Part shown: positions 55,035-64,000 of the stretch, piece by piece | Numbering within the stretch: position 1 is the stretch's first letter | How the letters are laid out: each line of letters begins with the position of its first letter | Assembly (NCBI GenBank): GCA_948567375.1 | Contig: OX419762.1 | Span: forward strand, 55,632,841-55,696,840 | Source of the DNA: Lunularia cruciata | Taxonomy: Eukaryota; Streptophyta; Marchantiopsida; Lunulariales; Lunulariaceae | Direction: 5' to 3' | DNA: 64,000 nt | Made by a program: the position numbers and the translations under genes | The notes under the pieces: model-generated | The model's input: only the letters and a program-made list of their open reading frames with translations | Told to the model about the DNA's origin: nothing | Database searches by the model: none

Positions 55035-55242
55035 GGGTACCACGCTCATCATGGCCCAAGATAGTCATCTCTTGTGCTTCTTGAGCTAGGGCTATCATTA
55101 TTATTATTGTTGGTTAGAGCTATGGTTTCAACAATGACATCACCCTTGTTCACTTGTCCTTCATGTATTAGGCTTAATAGGATTTTTCACTAGAGTCTTG
55201 TTGGGCTTTGGCAAGATTTCCTTGCCTTGTTGTCATTGGTGT
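55035..55242. other. Short spacer between LTR-A copies
   Basis: About 200 bp with an ATT microsatellite (about 55098-55110) and no coding signal. It may be part of the older sequence into which both neighbouring LTR-A copies inserted. Confidence 0.4.
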
Positions 55243-56989
55243 TGTTGTACCCACATTTTTTTGGTTTTGATGTGTTTTGAAGAAAAAATGTACAATCAAG
55301 GCGGAATTGAACCCGAATGGAGACAAAAGAAGAAGAATCGAGTCTTCAAGTCAAACCTAAAGAAGCTTACTTCATGTCCAAGGAAGAAGGACTCAGATTG
55401 GGTCGGACCCAAAGAAGCTTACTTTTGTCAGAGGAAGAAAGACTCAGATCGGACTGAAGGAGGGCAGATCCAAAGAGGAATAGAAGTTGCAAGTCAAGAT
55501 TCTTGCAGGGGTTTTATCTCATTGAAGACATGTCCAAATTGTGCATGCTATATTTCGTTGGAAGTGTTTCTTCCATTGCTTTCTCTTGGCACCAAAATCG
55601 TTGAGTTTGGAGGTCTGTAGCAAAAGTTAGAATCATTTGAAGTTTCACTTGTAGTAGGTGTATAGAGTAGTTGAGTCCCTTCAAGTTGAGGTTCTTTGGG
55701 TCTATTTTCTTTGGATGGAGAGACTTTTGGTTTATATGACTTTAGGTTAGAAGCTTCTTTGCCTCAGGATGAAGGTGACCAGATTTGAGGTAGTCAGACC
55801 TTGGAGTGTAGTGAAGGTGACTTCGAGGGTCTTGCGAGAGGCATGAGAGGAAATTAGAGTAGGGAAAGAAGATACTTAGGATACCCCTAACTCCAATTCC
55901 AGTTTAGATTGAAGATGGAATAGAAATTGAAGTAAAAGTAGCAATAGTGAACTAACTCAAGGTGCAAGATCAAATAGTATGTGTCTTTGGATCAATTGTT
56001 TGAGACATTAGAGAGGAGTGGGTCAAGAGATAAAGATATAGACAGATCAGATATGGGTGCAATTGTAGTTTAGAGTGAAGAAGTAATAGAAATAGCAAAG
56101 ATATTAATAGTATTAGATAGACCCAAAGACAGAGAAGTGCAAGAAGTTACTTTAGGTTTAGAAGATGAAGTAGAACTAGACATTGGATTGGATTCATAGC
56201 TGATTTTAGATAGGAATTGACAGATTTGAAGAAGTGGGTTGTCATTTCAGATCTAGAGATTGTTAGGAACCTGTTTAGAAGTTAGTTAAATGCTAAAGTG
56301 ATCTACCTATTTAAAGGAGGCCTTCATAGTAAAAAAAAAATTTAGTGCTCATAATCTTGAGTATAGATAAAGTGAAGTGTTGTGAAGCAGTGCTCATTGC
56401 TTGAGCATAATTCTTAGTATCAATTCTATGTTTGTGTTTGTGAGTGTTGAGATAAATTTGAAGTGCAAGTCAATGTGCTTATTGGATGTTGGATTCTGTA
56501 GCCTTGATCTTCATTCTATGTGATTGATCTTGAGTGAAGTGCAATCGAAGTAATGCCTTGACAGATATGAGAGGATTTGTAATGTTGGTAGTATTTTGCA
56601 TTTGTGAGTGCAGTGGAGAGTTGATGTGAAGCAATTTTTGATTGAGGAAATTGTGCCTTCAATGGAGTGGTGGAACACAATTTTGAGGTAAAGTTGTTTT
56701 ACAGTGAAGTAGCCATATTTGGGAGAGATTGAATCATCACAATCGAGTTTGTTTGGACAAAATTGAATGATTTGTGATTATGGATGACAAATTGGTGTGA
56801 TGAGACTGCAAGTCAAGGCTTGTTATTCTCCTTTGGATGTAGTTGCTACTTGAGAGATTAAGGATGCAATCAAGAAGAACTACATTGTAACTATTTGCTT
56901 TGTATTTGGATATTTCTGAATTGTATCTCTGCAGGAACAAACTTTGCTTACTTGATTACCACAAAACTGATATATTTTAGGTTGTCATA
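55243..56989 (+). mobile_element. Short LTR-A unit (ORF-deleted), 1.75 kb
   Basis: It runs from TGTTGTACCCACA at 55243 to GGTTGTCATA at 56989, flanked by GGTGT/GGTGC (four of five bases equal). The layout is as in 43958-45860: leader, directly followed by the C-terminal remnant of the U3 ORF (about 55870-56200), the TATTTAAAG box (56308-56316) and R-U5. The N-domain and coil are absent. Confidence 0.75.
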
Positions 56990-57126
56990 GGTGCTTTTGA
57001 CAATATCTGCCACTAGACAAGTTTGTTTTGTTCTCTATTTCATCTTATAATGCAAAGCTTCCCCCAACATGAAGAGTGGAACTATGGTTAGAGGGATGGA
57101 TTCTATAGCTATATTCATTTCCTTGC

Positions 57127-57473
57127 TTATTGTATGTGTTTCCTTTTTGTTAGGTGGGGGTGATGATTGGTCCTACTTTGTTCTTGTCCACTACAAGAGA
57201 CAAGATTCATTTGAAATGACTCCTTGCTCCTAGACTTTACAATTTCAGCAACTTTGGCATTTTGTTTGTGTGCCACCTCTTTTCCTTGTGGTGGACATCC
57301 CTCTTGAGTCAATTTGTATAATGTTGTTTTACTCTTATTATCTTTTGACAAAGATTCCAACTCTTGAGGCCATTTTTACTGAATTTTTGCACAAGGTACT
57401 AGAGTCTTTTCTCATATCATAATGGAGTTGTGTCTCTCCACTACTTGCATGAACTTCCTGGTTTAGGCATATT
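57127..57473 (-). pseudogene. Minus coding remnant, continuation of 61261-61917
   Basis: MESLSKDNKSKTTLYKLTQE and GKEVAHKQNAKVAEIVKSRS (57360-57130) read on the minus strand. Since the solo LTR at 57474-61260 has a perfect ATATT duplication, this region was once contiguous with 61261 onward, so it is probably the downstream part of that divergent ORF. Confidence 0.45.
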
Positions 57474-60400
57474 TGTGACAACCTGGAAAATATCACTTTT
57501 GCAATAATTAGTAAGTAAAGTTTGTTTCTAGAGAGATACAAGTAAAAAATGGTCAAATATGAAGTCAAAGTAACACTTTAGTTCTTCTTGAGTTCTTCTT
57601 TAGTCTCTCAGGTAGAAACCATATCTAAAAGAGAGTAACAAGCATTGATCACAATCTTCTCACAAATTAATAAATAACACCCATAATCACAACTTCATCA
57701 AATCTTTCCTAAATATCTCAATTGTGATGATTCAGTTATTCCCAAAGAAGACTACTTCACTACAAAATGAGTTTGCCTCAGAATTATGTTCCACCCCTCC
57801 ATTGAAGGCACAACTTCCTCAATCAAAGCTACTTTGTCTCAACCCCATATTGCACTCCCCAATGCAAAACACTACCAACACTATACTTCCTCTCAGATTT
57901 TTCAAGGCATTGCTTTGATTGCTATCCACTTAGGATCAAACACATAGAATGAAATCATAGCTAAGGAATCTAACATCCAACAAGCTCACTGACTTGCACT
58001 CCAAAATTCTCCAAACACTCACAAACACATACACAAGATTGATACTTTGAATTATGCTGACATGACAAGCACTGAGTTACATCACTTTTCCTTACTCAAC
58101 TTTGAAAATATAAATATTGAACAAGACAATAATGTGAATGCTTCCTTTAAATAGGCAGAGCACTTCAACAATTATTAAGTAATATACCATTCTACAACAA
58201 CTTTACCAACCTATAGATCCAAAATGACAAATCACCTTTTCATATCTTAAACTGTTACTTCTCCAATCCAATGTCAAATCAACTTTGGCTTCTAAACCCA
58301 AAGTTACTTCAAGTATTTCTCCCTCTTTGGGTTTATCTAATACCACTTCTTCCTCCACTATTTCTACAATATCTTCAGTTGGAACTGAAATTGGAATGAT
58401 AGCTAACCTATCTGCATTCTCATATGCAAACCCACTCTCTTCTAATATCTTAGGCAACTCACCCAAAGACACTTTTATTCCTACTTCTATGACTTTGAAC
58501 TTAACATCTACCTTCACATTACTCCAAAGTTTTTCTAATTCTGAGCTTACTAAATGTAATTTAAGACAAACATTGTCTCCTACTTCTATCATTTTCCTAT
58601 CTACTTGATCTCTCATGCAAATCAACAAACTAAAAGAATAGAACAAAGAGGAAGGCAAATCCTTTGCCTTCCTCTTCCAAGTTTCCTACACAAGCAATTC
58701 TGATTCATGCAGTATTGCTTTTTTTAACGTCCCTTCAGCTTTTGTGTTCAGCATCACCTTCATTCTCTCAATGATCTCTCCTACCCCCAAGAGTGGTCCA
58801 CCTTTAACTCCTTGTGATACATCTTCAACTCGTCTTTGTTCTTAGCCCCAAGCATCTTCTTCTCTTTTGCATATTGGGCAATCAGACTTTTAGCACTTCT
58901 TACTAGACCTTGCAATCTTTCTTCTTCTTGGTGTCAAATCATCAATTCCTGCTGCCATGCTTGATCCTTCTTTGCCACGCTCTTCTTCAGACTTTCTAAC
59001 TCCTGCTCTATCACTACTGCAATCATCTTCAGGTGTATTACTTCAATGCAAGCTTCACCCACTTCACTTTTTGTCTTCTTGACTATTGCCTTCGGGTTCT
59101 TCAAATCTTTGGCTTGACAATCCAAATCTCTTCCTCGCCTCTCAAAACTCTCTTGCAAGTTCTCTAATGTCTTTTTCTTTAAGACTACATTCACCTAAAG
59201 TTCTTTAGCTTCTTCTTCCCTTTGGGTTAACCTTTCCTTCAATTTGTGCATTTCTTTGAGCAAATACTTCATCACCTCCAGCTTGTTCTTCACCTCCAAA
59301 TCCTCTTTTTGCATCTCCTTCTTCTACTTTAACTACAGCAACAACGGACACACAATTGTTGACAAGTACTTCATAAAATTCTTCTTCCCCTTCTTGGTCT
59401 TTGTACTTGGCCTCCATTGGTGCTTTTTCAACAAGGTCCTTACCCCAAAGTCATGATCTTTGCACCTTCAAAGTCATCTTCTTTGAGCTTTCTTCTTCTT
59501 CCTTCACTTGGCTTGGACATGCAGGTAGAGCCTACACTAATCTCTTTGACCTCACTCCCTTCTGGGCCACCTTCTTTAGCTCTTCATCCATCTCCTCAAT
59601 AGGCAACTCCAAATAAGGAGCATCTCCACCTTCCATATGATAGACTGCCGCATGAAACTCCTCATCATCTTCTCCCATCCTTGCATCAATTGACTGTTGG
59701 ACTTCATCCTCATTGCTAGATTCCTTGCTCTGCAATGTGAGTTCTTCTTCTTCTGAGCCCTCTCTCTTTGACTTTGTGTCCCCTTCAAACTTTGTTCCCA
59801 AAGACTGGTCCATCACTGCTTCCTTACCCCTCGGGTTTAGTCTTTTTGTCTTTTGTGGCGGGAGAGGTAACACTACTCCTTTGGGTTTAGCCCACTTCTT
59901 TGTCTTTGGACTTCTTCCTTCCATGATCTTCCTCTATCCCATCCTAGCAAAATGTTCATCATTGGACCAAAGTTGCAAGATGTATTGTTGCTCCTTGTCA
60001 TCCGCTTCACAACATAGATCAGGATGGAAATGTGAGACCATCTAATGCTTCTCCTCCATTTTCATCAAGTTTAGCCCAAGGTAGAAATGAGCTGCAAATA
60101 GTACAAAGTAGTGAGGCAATGAATTTGTCCTCTAATTAGCAACCATGTGCCTTGTTCTCTCATGGAAGCACTTCACCCAATTCACCTTCTCTTGTGCAAA
60201 CATTTGGTGGAAGAGAACCACTTGCTGCATATTAACATACGTCATTTGCTTTGGCTTGAACATTGCTATCAGCACCCCTGGAATGCTTTGCTTTATTAGG
60301 TCTTGATAGAACTCTACCTTGTAGCCATTGTTGGTCCGTGGAGCAAAGAACAAATTCTTGATCTCTAGGGTCTCTTCTGAAGCTTCACACTTTCAATAGA

Positions 60401-61260
60401 AGGTGACTCCGGTTGCATCTCCCACTTCCTTCTCCAAGGCTAACTTCCAATTCAACTCAGTCACATCAAGCCAAATTCTCTCTCTTCCTCATTACTTTGG
60501 GGCCTTCTTCACAATTACTATCAGCTATCTATGCCATGAAACTTGGAAAACTCACATTCTAGTTCCAAGCCACGAACATAATACAAAGTCTACTTAGGAC
60601 TTCAATTTGTGCTACTACATTTAATCACCAAATTGCAAGACTCCTCACTACAAGTGAATTTGTTTTGCTCTTCCTTGCCATTATCTGCTCACAAGTTCTT
60701 TGGAGTTAGAAGATTATCTCCTCTCCTAGATGTGAAACTCTAATCCCTCCTAAATTTCAGAAAATTTCCCTTTCAATTGGCTTTGTGACTTGCATTCCTG
60801 TCGGACAACTACTCAAAGGAACAAGATATCTTCTTGAAGTTTCTAATTCCTCTTAGTGCAATCTTAATTTTATAGTGCTTTGAGATGCAGTCATTCTTCA
60901 ATTGATTTTAAAATCGATTCTCACTTCTTCTACATGTTTGTTTCTTGTCACTCTTAAAGCATTCTTCTCCGGCCTCAGCCATTTCTTTAATTGTACTTTC
61001 TTGGCTGGCCTGCCCCAAAGAAAAGTTCTTACAACTTCTTTGTATTGGGCTGAACTTCCCGCTCCAAAGATACCCTTCTTTTGGTTGGTTCCTTTGTAAG
61101 TTCCTTCCAAGTACTTCCTCTTCTGACCCAAACTTAACTTCTTTGGTTTTACTTTGTAGACACATAAGTCTATTCTATTCTTCTTCCTTCAGCTGCAATT
61201 TGGTTTCCACAATGAACTTCTTTTTAAAAACTCATCAAATTGAAAAATGTGGGTACCACA
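57474..61260 (-). mobile_element. LTR-A copy 8, complete 3.79-kb solo LTR (minus)
   Basis: It runs from TGTGACAACCT at 57474 to GGGTACCACA at 61260, 3,787 bp, with the perfect 5-bp duplication ATATT at 57469-57473 and 61261-61265. The TATTTAAAG box is at 58145-58153, 679 bp from the R-U5 end. No internal region accompanies it. Together with 6037-9816 this defines the unit ends without ambiguity. Confidence 0.9.
58262..60681 (-). pseudogene. U3 ORF of LTR-A copy 8, broken
   Basis: The start MARKSKTNSLVVRSLAIW at 60681 is followed by the N-domain (TNNGYKVEFYQDLIKQSIPG, TYVNMQQVVLFHQMF, 60350-60150), the linker (KKWAKPKGVVLPLPPQKTKR, 59924-59530), the coil (59417-58934; KTLENLQESFERRGRDLDCQ) and the C-terminal domain (58658-58262; IKVSLGELPKILEESGF). 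It has stops near 60630 and 60540 and a one-base shift in the final codons, so the usual terminal VDIGLE is lost. Confidence 0.7.
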
Positions 61261-61917
61261 ATATTCTTTGTCCACCTCATGGTACTTGGTGATCTCCTTT
61301 AACAAGTCAGGGTCTCTATTAAAGTAGGCTAGATGATGTAAGTGGGATGAGAACTTCTCCTTGTCCGACAAGGGGTTCATTGCAATGTAGAAGTGGACAA
61401 TGAAGGGTGCTGTAATGGTGGTAGAACCTTCCATCTGTCCTCCAAGAGTTTGATGACATGCTCACAAAACATCCTGGCCCAAATAATTGGTTTTGCTCAT
61501 GTACAAGCTGGAAAAAAATTGCTTGATTCTGGTTGATGTAATTTGGGTCTACTTCAAATAAATCAATTGCATTATTGTGTTTGTGATTGTGCAGCAAGTG
61601 AGGTCCTTCATATCTTTGATTTTGTACCCATTTGTAGATTTTCCCCCAACAAATGAGTCATTGATTCCTTGCTTCAATCATTTGTTGGGTCAAATGTGTG
61701 GGGTATCAAGGTGAATTTCCCCAAACAAGGAGCAAATTGTGCCCAACACCCTTGCTAGTGATCCTTTGTCGACATTGTGTGACATCCTTGTAAGGATTTC
61801 CCACTCAAGTTTTTGGTATTGTTGTAAATTTCCTGCACCATGGCTCCATCTGTGAGATACCAATCCCACTACAAGAAGTCCATTTTCTGCTCCTTGGTGC
61901 GACAATATAGTTGCCAT
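61261..61917 (-). pseudogene. Divergent homologue of the LTR-A N-terminal domain
   Basis: The minus strand reads from MATILSHQGAENGLLVVG (61917) through QKLEWEILTRM, NDSFVGGKSTNGYKIKDM, RIKQFFSSLYMSKTNYLGQD and APFIVHFYIAMNPLSDKEKF to KYHEVDKEY at 61261. The order W-x-x-L, NGYK, QFF/FFH, then (A/P)-HFY(I/L) matches the N-domain of the LTR-A ORF, but the sequence is clearly different, so a second family carries the domain. There are stops at about 61660-61690 and later. It was interrupted by copy 8 and continues at 57473. Confidence 0.55.
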
Positions 61918-62216
61918 TCAGAAATCTCCAGTGGTTTGCTCAAGATTTCTACCATCTCGCCCTTCTTCACTTTGACTCTTATCTTGGTAGTTTGTTCTAT
62001 CATGATTGAAAACTCCACTTTTCATAGTGTGATCCTACTTTTTTTATGATTTTGCATCTTGTCTCCGATAGTATTGACAAAATTTTCCAAGAAGTGTTTG
62101 CACAATGTCATAAGAGATGGCAGTCAAGGAAAGAGAAATGCAACAAGAAAAAAGTGAGAAGTGAAATCAAAAAGTGAAATTGCATAAAGAGGCGCCTCAT
62201 GGGGTGTAGTTGGCTC

Positions 62217-62224
62217 CTTTTATA
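62217..62224 (-). promoter_or_regulatory. TATA box upstream of the divergent ORF
   Basis: ACTATAAAAGG on the minus strand, about 300 bp upstream of the ATG at 61917 and on the same strand. A plausible promoter for the second-family ORF, or the TATA box of an LTR that contains it. Confidence 0.4.
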
Positions 62225-62550
62225 GTCCCAATGGATGAGGTTTGTCTTTCTTCCATCATGGTAGTTGGGGAAGGCTTGCAATCATCCATCACACATGTGA
62301 GATCTGGTGCAAAATAGTTGTCTTGCTTCTTTGGTGTCACGGGCATCTTTTTGAGTGATCTTGAAATGGTGGTGGAAATTGGTGGAGTTACATATTTGTC
62401 AAAAAGTTATCACGGCCTCCATTGTTCCACAACACCTCAAGGTTTTGAAGCTTCCTTGTATTGGAGTGGTTTGTTTCATTGGGAAATCCTCTTCTTAAGC
62501 CATATGGAACCAAAACAAAATGATTTTCGTGCCATTCTTGTTGGGTAGCC
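62225..62550. other. Unassigned spacer
   Basis: No convincing coding region; short ORFs on both strands (62318-62548 plus) have no recognisable motif. It lies between the possible promoter at 62217 and dispersed repeat R. Confidence 0.35.
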
Positions 62551-63120
62551 ATGGATAGTCCATTTTGTTTAGGCACTCCACATCTTTTTATCATGGGAAT
62601 ATGATCTCCTAGGAATTAGCACTTCCTACAAAAAACACTTCCAACCCTTTTCTTTGGACTATTTACATGAAGAAAAACAACAAAAAAACAACAAAAAACC
62701 AAGGCTCATGACAAAGTGGGTTGTGACACATACTCCATAGTTGTCTTACTGGCCCTGGCTAATTCTAAAGTCATTTTTTTATTGATGCTTGGTTTTTGCA
62801 ATCCTCTCCTTAAATTTAAATTTTTTTATTGATGCTTGGCTTTGAGAGCATCAATCTGGCTAGCTGACATCTCTTTCTTGCTTCCATCAATGTAGTCCTC
62901 AATTTGACATGGATGGCAATGTCTTGAGTAGAAGTATTTAGTGTAGGGCAATTCTTTGTATCTCTTTAATGATAACCTCCTCCTCCTGCATGATTCTCTT
63001 TGGTGCTCATCCAACACATCTACTCCATCCTTTTCACCTTTCTCTCTTGCCTTCAGATTATGTCTTCAAAAGTAGGACTTCTAAAGACATATTCTTTGTT
63101 TTTGCATGCATATCCTCTAT
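62550..63120. repeat. Dispersed repeat R, copy 2
   Basis: Same repeat as 50150-50760, in the same orientation, with about 40 bp re-duplicated near 62790-62850 (TTTTATTGATGCTTGG twice). A minus ORF (63017-62826, LDEHQRESCRRRRLSLKRY) corresponds to that at 50654-50448. It is cut at 63135 by the next LTR-A unit. Confidence 0.7.
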
Positions 63121-63135
63121 TGATCCTAAATCCTC

Positions 63136-64000
63136 TATGACAACCCTGCAAATATCATTTTTGTGGTAATTAGGTAAGTAAAGTTCAATCCCGCAAAGAT
63201 ACAAGTCAAAAATGTTCAAATAAAAAGTCAAATAGTAACAAGCATAGTTTGCCTTGAGTTCTTCTTTAATCTCTTGGGTAGAAACCACACCCAAAAAGGA
63301 GGAACAAGCACTAAATTTCAATCTTGTCACAAAGTAGTACTTCTTAATCACAAATCCATCAAATCTTTCCAAACAATCTTGATTGTGATGATTTAGTCTA
63401 TCCCAAAAATGGCTACTTTGCTGTAAAAAAATTTTCCTAGAATTGTGTTTCATCCATCCATTGAAGGCACAACTTCCTTGATCCAAATTGCTTTATATCA
63501 ACTCAGTACTACACTCACAAATGCAAAATATTACCAACACTACAATTCCTCTTAGATCTGTCAAGGCATTGCTCCAACTACACTTCACTCAAGATCAAAC
63601 ACATAGAATGAAGACCAGCGTTGTGGAATCCAACATCCAACAAGCACATTGACTTGCACTTTGAAGTTCTCTCAACATTCATAAACACATAAACACCAAG
63701 CAACGAGCAATGAGATCAGCACTTTGCTTTATCTATTCTTAGAAAAATGAATACTGAACAACATTTTACTACAAAGGCCTCCTTTACATATTTAGAGCTC
63801 TTGATAGTTATCTAGCTTCCTAAACCAATTCATAATAGCTTTACCAACCTACAGGTCCAAAATGACAATGCACCTATTCATATCTACCTCTTTCCTATCT
63901 CAAAAGATATCCTAATCCGATCCGATGCCTACCTCAACTTTGGCTCCTAAACCCGATGATCCTCCAAATATTTATCCTTCTTTGGGTCTATCTAATTCTA
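63136..64000 (-). mobile_element. LTR-A copy 9, runs off the right edge
   Basis: It starts TATGACAACCC at 63136 and follows the R-U5 part and the promoter region. From about 63890 to the edge it enters the C-terminal end of the U3 ORF on the minus strand (codons for GLGAKVEVGIGS-type wording). The rest lies outside the window. Left flank TCCTC. Confidence 0.75.

Overview
The window looks like intergenic DNA from a large, repeat-rich land-plant genome. A gymnosperm is my best guess, from the degree of nesting, the element sizes and the decayed state of everything; the sequence alone does not prove the taxon. Almost all of it is decayed Ty3/gypsy-type LTR retrotransposon sequence. I see no rRNA, CRISPR or bacterial features. 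The only candidate host gene is a short proline-rich secreted-protein gene on the minus strand (52139-52618) in a lower-copy-looking island at about 51.2-53.2 kb.

One repeat family dominates, here called LTR-A. Its unit is about 3.78 kb, starts TGTGGTACCC, ends GGGTTGTCACA and is flanked by 5-bp target duplications (AGAGC for 6037-9816, ATATT for 57474-61260, AAGAT for 43958-45860). One unit (10236-14005) lies directly after a polypurine tract and an Athila/Tat-like pol, so the unit is best read as an unusually long LTR. Inside each full-length unit, upstream of a conserved TATTTAAAG box, is a roughly 800-codon ORF: a conserved N-terminal domain, a long acidic coiled coil and a conserved C-terminal end. 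The protein is therefore encoded in U3, a position comparable to MMTV sag. Full, truncated and short (1.75-1.9 kb, ORF-deleted) copies fill about 0-1, 3-14, 16.7-19.7, 21.7-23.7, 26.4-27.8, 43.4-47.5, 53.2-57.0, 57.5-61.3 and 63.1-64 kb.

The centre is a three-level nest. A plus-strand LTR-A element (about 22.8-47.2 kb, with its own pol at 23.7-26.0 kb) was hit in its U3 ORF by a minus-strand chromovirus (27839-43419; LTRs, PPT, tRNA-iMet PBS, chromodomain, TSD AGTAC). The chromovirus was then hit in its reverse-transcriptase region by a plus-strand Ty3/gypsy element (31327-40310).

That innermost element is the most interesting item. Between its protease and reverse transcriptase it carries a C5-cytosine DNA methyltransferase-like domain (about 35979-37011) with motifs I, II, IV (PCQ), VI (ENI), VIII, IX and X in linear, DNMT3-like order. 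The copy is inactivated, mostly by in-frame TAG codons that look like CAG-to-TAG decay, as expected from deamination of methylated CHG sites.

Other notable items are a cluster of GAAnnTTC heat-shock-element-like palindromes just upstream of a TATA box at 49.42-49.65 kb, a divergent second family carrying the same N-terminal domain (61261-61917), a coding-looking insert in the chromovirus leader (42125-42560), a 22-bp perfect hairpin (50134-50206), and a dispersed repeat shared by 50.15-50.76 and 62.56-63.12 kb.
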